A DNA stretch of 64,000 bases, taken from Kribbella sp. NBC_01245 (GTDB lineage Bacteria; Actinomycetota; Actinomycetes; Propionibacteriales; Kribbellaceae). Every line of letters starts with the position of its first letter. The first letter of the stretch is position 1. This document shows, in pieces, positions 8,011 to 17,869 of this stretch. Below the pieces are notes generated by a model. It ran no database searches, was not told where the DNA came from, and saw nothing but the letters and a program-made list of their open reading frames with translations. The DNA lies in assembly GCF_036226525.1 (NCBI RefSeq), contig NZ_CP108487.1, positions 5,456,001 to 5,520,000 on the forward strand. The letters are read 5' to 3'. The position numbers and the translations under genes are program-made.

Positions 8011-8502
8011 CTATACCTCATCCGTCTCGTCTAAGTGGTCGGCACCGGAAGTTCGTCGAGTGGCTGCGGTGTTCAGGTGCGTGCATCGCGGTGCTGGCGG
8101 AGCGTCCTCGATGCGGAGCATCGTGGATGATTCGCCAGTGCCGCGAGGTGCGTGCCTGGGCGCCGCAGACGCCGATGAACTTTCGATGCCGACCACTAAA
8201 TGGAAGATCTCGGGGAGCAGTACGAACGACTCATCCGGCCGTCCGTCCTGCTGGAAGAACTCCGTCATCTCGGCCTGCCAGCGCGCGTTGACCTCGGTCG
8301 CGGCCATCGCCCGCTGCGCTGCCGCCAGGTCGTCGGACTCGACGTACCCGACCAGCAGCCCGTCGTCCCGCAGGAACAGCGAGTAGTTCCGCCACCCGCT
8401 GTCCCGCAAGGCCTGTTGCATCTCCGGCCAGACCGCCGCATGCCGCTCGACGTACTCGGGCATGCGGTCGGTCCGGACCTGGAGTGTGAAGCAGTAGCGC
8501 AT
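8011..8502 (-). CDS. rhaM: L-rhamnose mutarotase with unusual C-terminal extension
   Basis: Residues 1-102 match RhaM: MRYCFTLQV, the EYVERHAAVWPEM catalytic histidine region, NYSLFL, and the terminal LPEIFHL. The enzyme speeds alpha/beta anomer exchange of L-rhamnose so that the isomerase receives its preferred form. RhaM proteins usually end within a few residues of the FHL motif at about 104 residues. Here the frame continues for about 61 more residues that are Ser/Ala/Pro/Arg-rich and of low complexity, ending 2 bp before rhaI. This may be read-through after a small indel that removed the original stop; a CATTTAG just after the domain shows a stop in the shifted frame. Confidence 0.88.
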   Translation of the reverse strand: MRYCFTLQVRTDRMPEYVERHAAVWPEMQQALRDSGWRNYSLFLRDDGLLVGYVESDDLAAAQRAMAATEVNARWQAEMTEFFQQDGRPDESFVLLPEIFHLVVGIESSSASAAPRHAPRGTGESSTMLRIEDAPPAPRCTHLNTAATRRTSGADHLDETDEV

Positions 8503-8533
8503 GGCTCTTCAGACCTCTTTGGGCTCAGAAATC

Positions 8534-9604
8534 TCAGAAGTCGAACTGGTCGATGTTGGCGGCCGTGAACTCGGTCGGCGGGCCGAGGACGATCTCACCG
8601 TCCTTGCCAACGGTGTACTCGCCGAGCTTGCCGGCCTTGAACTTCTCGCCCTCGGCGCCGGTGATCTGGCCGGACGACAGCGCCGCACCCGCGTACGCCG
8701 CGAGGTAGCCGATGTCCGCCGGGTTCCAGAGGGCGAACTTCTTGACCGTTCCGTCCTTCACGTACTGGCGCATCTGGTTCGGCAGACCAAGGCCCGTGAT
8801 CGCGACCTTGCCCTTGTAGCTCGAGGCGCTCACATAACGCGAAGCGGCCGCGATACCGACGGTGGTCGGCGAGACGATCACCTTGAGGTTCGGGTACGAC
8901 GAGAGCAGGCCCTGCGCCTCCTGGAACGACTTCTGGTCATCGTCGTTGCCATAAGCAACCTTCACCAGCTTGAGCTTGGCGTTCTCCGGCTTGGCGAGTT
9001 CCTTCTTCAGGACCTCGATCCAGGCGTTCTGGTTGGTCGCGTTCGGCGTCGCGGACAGTACGGCGATCTCGCCTGAGCCGCCGGCCAGTTCGTTCGCCAT
9101 CTTCGCGAGGCTCTCGCCGATGCCCTGCGTGGTCGCCTGGTTGATGAACGCGTCCCGGCAGGTCTTCGAGGCGTCGGAGTCGAACGAGACGACCTTGATA
9201 CCGGCCTTGCGGGCCTGGTTCAGCGACGGGCAGACCGCGTTCGGGTCGTTCGCGGCGACCGCGATCACGTTCTGCTGCTGCTGGATCAGCGTGTTGATGT
9301 AGCTGACCTGCGAGGACGCGCTCGCGTCGTTCGGTCCGACCAGCTTGTACTCGCCCTTGACCTCGCCCACCGCGATCTTGCCGCCGCCCACCTCGACATC
9401 GGTGTACGGGTTGTTCAGCTGCTTGGGCAGGAAGGCGATCTTCAGGCCTTCCTTGAGCGGCGCGTTCGGGTCGGCCGTGACCTGCGAGGTGGTCGGCGCG
9501 GCGGTGTTCTGGTTCGCCGTGCTCTCCTTGGTGGTGCCACCACAGGCGGTCACGGCAAGCGCGAACACGGCCACGGTCGCCAGGGAGCGAGAGCGGTACG
9601 TCAT
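8534..9604 (-). CDS. rhaS: Rhamnose ABC transporter, substrate-binding lipoprotein
   Basis: This 356-residue periplasmic-binding-protein-like lipoprotein has a signal peptide ending in the lipobox VTAC (Cys21) and a Thr/Ser-rich linker. The mature part is a type 1 sugar-binding protein (KIAFLPKQLNNPYTDVE, then QQQQNVIAVAANDPNAVCP and KVVSFDSDA), as in the RhaS proteins of the Rhizobium-type rhamnose transporter. It would capture rhamnose at the outer face of the membrane and deliver it to the two permeases. Its ATG overlaps the stop of the preceding permease gene as ATGA. Confidence 0.92.
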   Translation of the reverse strand: MTYRSRSLATVAVFALAVTACGGTTKESTANQNTAAPTTSQVTADPNAPLKEGLKIAFLPKQLNNPYTDVEVGGGKIAVGEVKGEYKLVGPNDASASSQVSYINTLIQQQQNVIAVAANDPNAVCPSLNQARKAGIKVVSFDSDASKTCRDAFINQATTQGIGESLAKMANELAGGSGEIAVLSATPNATNQNAWIEVLKKELAKPENAKLKLVKVAYGNDDDQKSFQEAQGLLSSYPNLKVIVSPTTVGIAAASRYVSASSYKGKVAITGLGLPNQMRQYVKDGTVKKFALWNPADIGYLAAYAGAALSSGQITGAEGEKFKAGKLGEYTVGKDGEIVLGPPTEFTAANIDQFDF

Positions 9605-10572
9605 GATGCGTTGGTCCTTTCTGGAAGCAGCAGTCGGTGACGCCGCTGGATGAGCTTTTGCACGGCATTCGGAGCGAGTACCGAGATGATCAACAGCGCA
9701 CCGGTGACCACGTTGAGCGCTTCGTTCGACACGTCCGACAGGCGGAGCGCGTTCTGGAGCGATGCGAGGAGGACGACGCCCGCGAGCACCCCGGGCAAGG
9801 TGCCGCGGCCGCCGAAGATGGAGACGCCGCCGAGCAGCACGGCCGCGACGACGGCGAGCTCGAGGCCCGCGCCGTTGTCGGCCCGCGCGCTGGAATACCT
9901 GAGGGTCCAGAGCACGCCCGCGAGTCCCGCGACGGCGCCGCTCACGACGTACAGCCAGAACTTGGTCCGGCCGGGACGAACGCCGGCGAACCTTGCCGCC
10001 TGCTCGCTCGCGCCGACGGCGTACAGGTTGCGGCCGATCGGCGTCGCGTGCAGGACCAGTCCGAAGGCGATGGCCAGCACGATGATCAGGTAGAGCACAT
10101 TCGGGATCGGCGAACCGCCCGTGACCCAGTCGGTGTAGACGGCCGGGAAGTCCGCGACCGCGCCGTCACCGAGGACAACGAAGGCCAGGCCGCGGTAGAG
10201 CGCGAGCGTGCCGATCGTGACGGCCAATGAGGGTAGGCCGAGGACCGTGACGAACAGGCCGTTGACCGCGCCGAGGATCGCGCCCAGCAGCAGGCAGAGC
10301 GGGATGATCGTTTCGATCGAGAGGCCCGCATTCCATAGGGAGCCCATCACCGCGCTGGACAGGCCGAGAGTGCTCGCCACCGACAGGTCGATCTCGCCGG
10401 TCACGATGATGTACGTCATCGGCAAGGCCACCAAGGCGATCGGTAGGAGGTCGAGCACCAGGAAGCCGAAGTTCTGCGAACTGGCGAAGTTGTCGACGGT
10501 GCCTGAGGCAACGATGAGGACGACGATGGTCAGCGCGATGATCGCTGTGTCCCAACCACGCTTAGCGAACAC
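9601..10572 (-). CDS. rhaQ: Rhamnose ABC transporter permease (second)
   Basis: This 323-residue membrane protein is a BPD_transp_2-type sugar permease with about eight to ten hydrophobic segments and the diagnostic stretches VTGEIDLSVAS, SLAVTIGTLALYRG, GVRPGRTKFWLYVVSG and LLGGVSIFGGRGTLPGV. It forms the membrane channel together with the neighbouring permease. The GTG start at 10572 lies 11 bp inside the end of the upstream permease gene, so the two are co-translated. Which of the two permeases is P or Q follows the usual operon order and is a naming convention only. Confidence 0.9.
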   Translation of the reverse strand: MFAKRGWDTAIIALTIVVLIVASGTVDNFASSQNFGFLVLDLLPIALVALPMTYIIVTGEIDLSVASTLGLSSAVMGSLWNAGLSIETIIPLCLLLGAILGAVNGLFVTVLGLPSLAVTIGTLALYRGLAFVVLGDGAVADFPAVYTDWVTGGSPIPNVLYLIIVLAIAFGLVLHATPIGRNLYAVGASEQAARFAGVRPGRTKFWLYVVSGAVAGLAGVLWTLRYSSARADNGAGLELAVVAAVLLGGVSIFGGRGTLPGVLAGVVLLASLQNALRLSDVSNEALNVVTGALLIISVLAPNAVQKLIQRRHRLLLPERTNAS

Positions 10573-11571
10573 GGGAGCCTCGCTTCTTCAGGGATGCGGC
10601 GACGCGGGCTGCGACCAGACGGTCAGACCCGATCGCCAGCAGGATCAGTGCGCCGACGATGGCCTGCTGCCAGAACTGGTTGATCTCCAGCACGGCGAGC
10701 GAACTCCCGATCGTTGTCAGCAGCAACGCTCCGAGTGCGGCGCCCCAAACGCTGCCGCTACCGCCGAAGACCGCGACTCCACCGACGACGACCGCGGCCA
10801 CGACGTTCAGTTCGAGACCGGTCCCCGCGGCGGCGTCGATGGTGCCGAACCGCGCGGCGAAGAGCACTCCGCCCAGGCCCGCGAGGCCCCCGCTGACTGT
10901 GAAAGCCGCGAGGGTACGACGGCCAACCCGGATACCCGCGAGTGTTGCGGCCTGCGGACTCGAGCCCATCGCGTACAACTCGCGACCGGCCCGATAGTTG
11001 CGCAGGACAACGCCTGAGATGGTGAGGATGATGAGCGCGATCCACACCAGGTAAGGGATTCCGAGCAGCGTCGCGTTGCCGAAGGCAAGGAATGACCCGG
11101 GCAGTTCGTCGGCGTTGACTTGCTGGCCACCGGCCCAGAAGTACGTGATACCGCGGATGACGTACAGCGTGCCGAGGGTGACGACGAGCGCCGGGATCTT
11201 GCCGTACTGCACCAGCGCGCCATTGCCCAACCCTGCTACGGCGCCCACTCCGGCACCCACCAGGAGCGCCACGACGACCGGGAGACCTGGGTTGTCCCGG
11301 AGCAGCGTGCCGACGGTGAACGCGCTGAGACCGAGGATCGATCCGACCGACAGATCGATATTGCGGGTGATCACGACGATCGCCTGGCCGACCGCTAGAA
11401 CGGCCAGGATTGCCGTGCCGAGCAGGATGTCGCGAATGCTCTGACCGGAGAGGAATCGCGGGTTCGAGATCGCGGTGACGCCGACGAGCAGGGCCAGCGC
11501 GATCACGATGCCGAGCTCGCGCGCTTTGAAGACCAGGCTCAGTTTGGGCGCGAGGTTCAGGGTGGCGGTGG

Positions 11572-11575
<4 letters not shown>
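10562..11575 (-). CDS. rhaP: Rhamnose ABC transporter permease (first)
   Basis: This 337-residue BPD_transp_2-type permease has the expected hydrophobic helices and the motifs ITRNIDLSVGSILG, VVTLGTLYVIRG, RVGRRTLAAFTVSG and VVGGVAVFGGSGSVWG. ATG 11575 is the correct start: it overlaps the ATPase stop as ATGA, while the open frame upstream of it is out of frame with the ATPase gene and low in quality. It pairs with the second permease in the rhamnose importer. Confidence 0.9.
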
Positions 11576-13074
<1,499 letters not shown>

Positions 13075-13151
13075 GCGGTGACTCTCCTCAGGACTTGGAT
13101 CAGGCTTGGATCGGGGCGGTTTCGGGGCGGCGGCTTGGTGGGCGGCCTGTT

Positions 13152-13167
13152 ATTGAAAGGTTTCAAT
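13152..13167. promoter_or_regulatory. Palindrome proximal to rhaT, candidate LacI-family operator
   Basis: ATTGAAA GG TTTCAAT has perfect 7-bp arms around a 2-bp centre and lies 77 bp upstream of the rhaT start. TTGAA/TTCAA arms suit LacI-family regulators, one of which is encoded divergently. The second copy (13273-13291) has a spacer one base longer between the TTGAA and TTCAA cores. Confidence 0.6.
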
Positions 13168-13272
13168 TCGGTGGCCCTGAAGTTACGGGCAGGCCGTGGA
13201 GCCGTCAAGAGCCCGTTGCGAAAGAGTTCTGTGCAGTAGGCGATTTCGGCGCGGTTTCGGGTTAGCCTTCGG

Positions 13273-13291
13273 TTTTGAACACGTTTCAAAA
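13273..13291. promoter_or_regulatory. Palindrome proximal to the lacI-type gene, candidate operator
   Basis: TTTTGAA CACGT TTCAAAA has perfect 7-bp arms around a 5-bp centre containing CACGT. It lies 63 bp upstream of the regulator start and about 120 bp from the rhaT-proximal site, a spacing suited to repression of both divergent promoters or to looping. Its presence inside the reading frame upstream of 13355 is one reason to reject the longer start of the regulator. Confidence 0.65.
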
Positions 13292-13354
13292 TTTCGGGCC
13301 TGCCGGTTGACAAGTTGGCTGTTGACGGTTGGCCCAGGCGATAGAGGAGAGCAG

Positions 13355-14473
13355 ATGGCGCGACGGACGAACGGCAGCCGCCCGGGTGCGAGCAGCGATC
13401 CGCGTGCGAGCAGCGGCCCGCGCGCGAACGGCGGCGGTCCGCGCTCGAACGGCGGCCCGGCCAAGGGCGCGGCCGGCGTGAAGGATGTCGCCGCGGCCGC
13501 GGGTGTCTCGCTGGGCACGGTGTCGAACGTGCTGAACCGGCCCGACTCGGTCAGCCCGAAGACCCGGGCCAAGGTCGAGCAGACGATGGCCTCGCTCGGT
13601 TTCGTCCGGAACGAGTCGGCGCGGCAGCTGCGCTCGGGCAAGAGCCGCATCCTGGCGTACCTGATGCTCGACGCGGGCAACCCGTTCTTCACCGACGTCG
13701 CCCGCGGGGTCGAGGAGGCCGCACGCGAGGCGGGGCTGTCCGTCGTACTGTGCAACAGCAACGACGACGCCGAGCGCGAAGCCGACTACCTGGATCTACT
13801 CGAGCAGCAGCGCGTGCAGGGTGTGCTGATCACGCCGGTCGCGCCGGGCTCCGACCGTCTGCTGAACCTGCCCAACCGCGGTACGCCGGTCGTCCTGCTC
13901 GACCGGCCCGCCGAGGATGACTCGCACTGCTCGGTCTCCGTCGACGACGTCCTCGGCGGCGATGTCGCGATCAGCCATCTGATCGAGCTCGGCCACACCC
14001 GGATCGCGTTCGTCGGCGGCCCGGAGAACATCGGCCAGGTGGTCGACCGCCGGACCGGCGCGCAGAACGCGATGAAGCGCGCGGGCCTACCGCTCGACAA
14101 CCTGATCGACATCTCGACCGCGGCCCTCACCGTCGCCGAGGGCCGTGGCGCGGGCGAACGCCTGGCCGGCCTCCCCGCCGACCGCCGCCCCACCGCCGCC
14201 TTCTGCGCGAACGACCTGCTCGCCCTCGGCCTACTCCAGCAATGCGTCCGCCTCGGCCTGCGCGTCCCGGCCGACCTGGCCATCGTGGGCTACGACGACA
14301 TCGAGTTCGCCGAAGCCGCCGCCGTCCCGCTCACCTCCGTACGCCAACCGCGCCAACTCCTCGGCAAAACCGCCGCCGAACTCCTCCTCGACGAGGCCTC
14401 CAACCCCGACCACCAACACCAACGCCTAACCTTCACCCCCGAACTAATAGTCCGCACCTCCACCCAAGGCTGA
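13355..14473 (+). CDS. LacI-family transcriptional regulator of the rhamnose operon
   Basis: This 372-residue repressor has a LacI HTH at about residues 42-66 (VKDVAAAAGVSLGTVSNVLN, hinge around RSGKSRILAYL) followed by a complete sugar-binding-protein-like effector domain (DAGNPFFTDVARG, VLITPVAPG, CANDLLALG, YDDIEFAEAAAVPLTSV). ATG 13355 is chosen for its GAGGAGAG SD and because the candidate operator lies upstream. A Ser/Gly/Arg/Pro-rich tail of about 38 residues precedes the HTH, which is unusual for the family and may be disordered. Divergent position to rhaT strongly suggests control of the rhamnose operon, with rhamnose or a pathway intermediate as inducer. Confidence 0.92.
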   Translation: MARRTNGSRPGASSDPRASSGPRANGGGPRSNGGPAKGAAGVKDVAAAAGVSLGTVSNVLNRPDSVSPKTRAKVEQTMASLGFVRNESARQLRSGKSRILAYLMLDAGNPFFTDVARGVEEAAREAGLSVVLCNSNDDAEREADYLDLLEQQRVQGVLITPVAPGSDRLLNLPNRGTPVVLLDRPAEDDSHCSVSVDDVLGGDVAISHLIELGHTRIAFVGGPENIGQVVDRRTGAQNAMKRAGLPLDNLIDISTAALTVAEGRGAGERLAGLPADRRPTAAFCANDLLALGLLQQCVRLGLRVPADLAIVGYDDIEFAEAAAVPLTSVRQPRQLLGKTAAELLLDEASNPDHQHQRLTFTPELIVRTSTQG

Positions 14474-14479
14474 CCCTCT

Positions 14480-14554
14480 GCCGCCACGGTGATCCGTCCC
14501 CTTTGTCGCCGCGGTGATCCGTCGCCTTTGTCGCCGCGGTGATTCGCCGCGACG
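14480..14554. repeat. Three tandem copies of a 25-bp unit
   Basis: Three consecutive 25-bp units (14480-14504, 14505-14529, 14530-14554) share the core CGCCGCGGTGATCCGTC-like sequence; units 1 and 2 differ at a few bases and the third diverges in its last third. They lie between the lacI-type stop and the small protein gene. Function is not apparent; a tandem duplication or protein-binding cluster is possible. Confidence 0.6.
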
Positions 14555-14590
14555 AGTTTTGTCGAGGTGCTCGGCCCAGCTCCGACCTAC

Positions 14591-14623
14591 GTGTGAAGCG
14601 CCCTCCTTCGCGGGCGCCCACAC
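14591..14623 (+). promoter_or_regulatory. Leader hairpin before the 61-residue protein gene
   Basis: GTGTG-aa-GCGCCC (14591-14603) can pair with GGGCGC-c-CACAC (14612-14623) around an 8-base loop. The stem ends 8 bp before the GGAGG ribosome-binding site of the following gene and could modulate its translation or terminate upstream transcription. Confidence 0.4.
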
Positions 14624-14640
14624 CTCATCGGAGGCACCCC

Positions 14641-14826
14641 ATGGACCCCCTCAACCTCGCCGTAAACCGCCACCTCATCACCGAATCCCAATCCCGCCGC
14701 CTCTTCGGCGACGAAGTCCCACCTGCCCTCCCCACCCCAGGCCCCCTGACCCGCCTCGCCACCTGGACCCGCCGCGCCCTCACCTTCACGCGCCCCCGAC
14801 AGGGCAAGCAAGAACCCCAGACCTAA
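14641..14826 (+). CDS. Small hypothetical protein (61 residues)
   Basis: This gene encodes 61 residues beginning MDPLNLAVNRHLI, with a strong GGAGG SD 5-6 bases upstream, which supports the start and its being a real gene. The protein has a polar N-terminus (ESQSRRLFGDE), a Pro-rich middle and a basic amphipathic segment (TRLATWTRRALTFTRPR). It has no signal peptide or clear membrane segment, and I do not recognise a family. Small proteins of this size and style are common and unannotated in Actinobacteria. Confidence 0.6.
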   Translation: MDPLNLAVNRHLITESQSRRLFGDEVPPALPTPGPLTRLATWTRRALTFTRPRQGKQEPQT

Positions 14827-15071
14827 CGCCGTTTCCGCGGACCGGTTTTGCGGACGCCCAGATCCACACGGTGACCGTTTCGACCCCCATCCGACCCGTT
14901 CCCGCCCACCGCGTGGACCTACCGGTCCGCCGAATCCCGCACGAGGGTGAAAATCGAGCTTTTCGTGCTGACGCCTTCCGTGATTCCCGCTACGGCGCGT
15001 AACGTCCCGAAACCTATGGTCGCTGCGTGGCAGATCCTTTCCGCGCATGCTCCGGACACGGGGGATCGAAC

Positions 15072-16532
15072 ATGGCAGAGGAAAGTTGGCATCAGGCCCG
15101 GCTGATTCCCACGTCGGGCATCAATGGCGCTGAAGAGCAGGAGCGGCGGGCGACCTCGGCGCTGCTCGCGGTCATGGCGTCCGTGCGGGAATTCGGCCGC
15201 GTCCTCACGCAGCCGTTGGGCGCACCGGCTGGACCACTGGACACCTTTATCGAGGTACCGTTCATGCATGGCGAGCGCCGTCTCTATCCGGACGGCCTGA
15301 TCCGGGCACGCCGCGGCCAGAAGCAGTGGACTGCCTTGGTCGAGGTGAAGACCGGGACCAACGAGCTCGAGACCGAACAGCTCGAGGCGTACCTCGATAT
15401 CGCCCGGGACGAGGGTTTCGACGCTCTCATCACCATCTCGAACGAGATACCGCCGATGGCCGGGCTGCATCCGGCCAAGCTGGATAAGCGAAAACTGAAG
15501 CGGGTGGCGATTCATCACTGGCCGTGGTCGATGGTGCTCGCCGAGGCGGTTCTGCAGAAGGAACACCGAGGCGTGGCCGATCCTGACCAGGCCTGGATCC
15601 TGGGCGAGCTGATCAGGTACTTGGAGCATCCGCGATCGGGCGCCTTGCAGTTCGAGGACATGAGCGCTTCCTGGGTGCCGGTCCGGGAGGCGGTCGCCAC
15701 CGGAACCCTTCGCTCGACCGACAAAGAAGCTCCCGAAGTGGCGAACCGGTTCGACGCCTTGCTGCGGTTCGTGAGTCTTCAACTGGGCCGCCGACTCGGT
15801 GAGGATGTGACCCCGGCATTGAGCCGCAGGGAACTCGCCGACCCGGCGCTTCGCAGCCAGGCTCTGGTGCAGAGCATGTGTGACGAGGGGACTCTGCAGG
15901 GCGCCATTGCGATCCCGAATACGGTCGGACCACTAGCGGTGACGGCGGATCTGCGGGCCGGACGTGTCACCTGCCATGTCGAGATCGCGGCACCCCGCGA
16001 AGGCCGCGCGATGACGAGGATCAACTGGCTACTGCGGCAGTTGCGTTCGGCCCCGGAAACCTTGCGGGTTGAAGCGTTCACCATGCACTCGCGTGGTGCC
16101 GGAACAGCAGAACTCCTGCGGGCGGTGCGGCAGAATCCCGTCCTGCTGATCGAGGATCCGAAGAAGGAGTTCCGTTCCTTCCGTATCGCGCATACGACAC
16201 CGCTGGGCACCAAGCGCGGACGTGGACGCGGCTCGTTCATCGAGTCGGTCGAGTCGGCCATCGATGCGTTCTACGGCGACGTGCTGCAGGAGCTCCACGC
16301 CTGGACAGCCACTCCACCACGGCTTCGCGAATCCCCGGAAGTTCCGGACGGCGGCTCCGTTGCTCTCAGCTCCACAGCCTTGTCATCCCAAGACGGTCAG
16401 GAAAACGCAGGGCAAGCTGAGGATGCCGACGCCCTCATGCTTGAGATGACGCCACCTGTGGACCAGCCGGCCGATGTCGTCCTTGACGCCGACGCCGACG
16501 CCGACGACTCGAACGCCGTTAGATCCGTTTGA
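15072..16532 (+). CDS. Protein with an N-terminal PD-(D/E)XK nuclease-like domain, function unknown
   Basis: This 486-residue protein shows the spacing of a PD-(D/E)XK fold near its N-terminus: Glu61 (FIEVPF), Asp74 in PDGLIR, Glu91-x-Lys93 in LVEVKTG, and Gln103 (TEQLEAY). The domain is followed by ITISNEIPP and a 300-residue region of unknown fold; the C-terminus is acidic and ends in an Asp-Ala repeat. ATG 15072 with GGGGGA upstream is preferred over GTG 15027. Nothing transport- or secretion-like is present, so it is cytoplasmic. It stands alone, not next to a methylase or defence gene; similar proteins in Actinobacteria are annotated only as hypothetical or stress-related. DNA cleavage or binding is a fold-based inference. 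Confidence 0.7.
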   Translation: MAEESWHQARLIPTSGINGAEEQERRATSALLAVMASVREFGRVLTQPLGAPAGPLDTFIEVPFMHGERRLYPDGLIRARRGQKQWTALVEVKTGTNELETEQLEAYLDIARDEGFDALITISNEIPPMAGLHPAKLDKRKLKRVAIHHWPWSMVLAEAVLQKEHRGVADPDQAWILGELIRYLEHPRSGALQFEDMSASWVPVREAVATGTLRSTDKEAPEVANRFDALLRFVSLQLGRRLGEDVTPALSRRELADPALRSQALVQSMCDEGTLQGAIAIPNTVGPLAVTADLRAGRVTCHVEIAAPREGRAMTRINWLLRQLRSAPETLRVEAFTMHSRGAGTAELLRAVRQNPVLLIEDPKKEFRSFRIAHTTPLGTKRGRGRGSFIESVESAIDAFYGDVLQELHAWTATPPRLRESPEVPDGGSVALSSTALSSQDGQENAGQAEDADALMLEMTPPVDQPADVVLDADADADDSNAVRSV

Positions 16533-17172
16533 CGGTGGCGAGCCAGGCTGGGGCGCCGTTGTCGTGGAATCTCGTTTCGATGCGGTCTGGCTGCATGGCG
16601 GTGATGGTCCAGCCGTTGGTGGGGGTGAAGCCGGCTTGCAGGTCGTCCTGGGTGAGGGGGTGGGGGCCGGGATCGGGGCCCTCGTTGCTGAAGCAAAGGA
16701 CGTAGAGGGTTGCGGCGGGCTTGGTTATTGAGGCGAGGCTTGTGGCGTAGCGGAGGCGCTCTTCGGCGTTGAAGGTGTGGAATAGGCCGCAGTCCAGCAC
16801 TGTGTCGAATCGGCGGTCCAAACGTTCCAGCTGGAAGGCGTCGGCTGTGGCGAACTCGGCCGTGATTCCACGTGCTTCGGCCTTCTCGCGGGCGATTGCT
16901 AGGGCCGTCTCGGCCACGTCGACGCCGAGGACCGGTAGGCCGAGTGCGGCGATGTGGAGGGTGTTCTCGCCAGTTCCGCAGCCTGCGTCGAGCACCGCGC
17001 CGGCGAAGCCGCCTTCGGAGGCCACTCGCGCTATCGCCGGTTGCGGCCGGCCGATATCCCAAGGCGCTGGACCGTCGTCGTACGACGCATCCCAAGGCTG
17101 CCCAGTCATCCGTTCGTGGCTGGTCGGACGGCGCCCAGCGAACGGATCGTCGGGCCCTGATTGCTCGGACAA
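16519..17172 (-). CDS. Class I SAM-dependent methyltransferase
   Basis: This 217-residue protein has the SAM-binding motif I VLDAGCGTGENTLH at about residues 60-73, the acidic end of beta-2 VLGVDVAETAL, motif around FATADAFQLE, and post-motif VLDCGLFHTF. It resembles small-molecule methyltransferases of the thiopurine-methyltransferase-like group seen in Actinobacteria. The TTG start at 17172 is supported by GGAG six bases upstream. Its 3' end overlaps the convergent preceding gene by 14 bp. Substrate unknown. Confidence 0.85.
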   Translation of the reverse strand: MSEQSGPDDPFAGRRPTSHERMTGQPWDASYDDGPAPWDIGRPQPAIARVASEGGFAGAVLDAGCGTGENTLHIAALGLPVLGVDVAETALAIAREKAEARGITAEFATADAFQLERLDRRFDTVLDCGLFHTFNAEERLRYATSLASITKPAATLYVLCFSNEGPDPGPHPLTQDDLQAGFTPTNGWTITAMQPDRIETRFHDNGAPAWLATVKRI

Positions 17173-17227
17173 CGTCGTCTCCTTCCGTCATCCGACATCG
17201 TGGCATGCCGTACCACGGGGTTGAAGG

Positions 17228-17803
17228 TCACCAGAGCTTGTCGATTGCTCCTGGGTAGAGCTCGATGCGGGCGTGGTGGAACGACGTCTGGGCTTGCCTG
17301 CTCGCCGTTGAGAAGAAGTCCGCCATGGTGACCTTGTCGAACCCAGGCTGGTCACTGGGGAACGGAGCCTGCGGGGTGCCTCCAACCAGCACCGCTCCCG
17401 GCAGCACGTGCCAGCCGGCGCTCTCGTAGAACGCCTGGAGCGGTCGGTCGCAGGTGAACAGCCCCAGGTCCAGGTCGCTGGCGATCATCGCTTCCCGGGC
17501 TGCCGCCACCAGCTTCCGCCCGTGCCCTCCGCCGCGCGCTTCCTGACGCGTAGCCACGGTGCTCAACCCACCAGCGGCGAAGCGTCGTCCGGCATGCTCG
17601 AGCTCCTTGAAGAGGATGTCCAGCGCGGCGAGCACGGTGTCACCGTCGACAAGAAGCATCGACACCGGCCGCAGCACGGGGTCGTGGGTGGACGCGGATC
17701 TGCCTCCGCCGTCCTCGGGCGGCCAGGCCTGATTCTGGATCTCCAGCACCTGGACCCGAAGTTCGGATGGTGTCGCCGCTTCGGGGAAGGAAACGATCTG
17801 CAT
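17228..17803 (-). CDS. GNAT-family N-acetyltransferase
   Basis: This 191-residue protein has the acetyl-CoA-binding region of the GNAT fold around STVATRQEARGGGHGRKLVAAA (about residues 81-102, a Q/R-x-x-G-x-G/A-like P-loop) and a C-terminal FYESAGW motif. Its overall layout (early EIQNQAWPPED, LVDGDTVLAALDI) resembles the aminoglycoside 2'-N-acetyltransferase-like branch. It lies 55 bp upstream in transcription of the methyltransferase gene, on the same strand, so the two could be co-transcribed. The acceptor molecule is unknown. Confidence 0.8.
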   Translation of the reverse strand: MQIVSFPEAATPSELRVQVLEIQNQAWPPEDGGGRSASTHDPVLRPVSMLLVDGDTVLAALDILFKELEHAGRRFAAGGLSTVATRQEARGGGHGRKLVAAAREAMIASDLDLGLFTCDRPLQAFYESAGWHVLPGAVLVGGTPQAPFPSDQPGFDKVTMADFFSTASRQAQTSFHHARIELYPGAIDKLW

Positions 17804-17869
17804 GTCCTGATTCTGTTCGCTGACCGCGCGAGCGCAAGCGGCTTTCCCATCGGCGGAGCAGCAAGCCGT

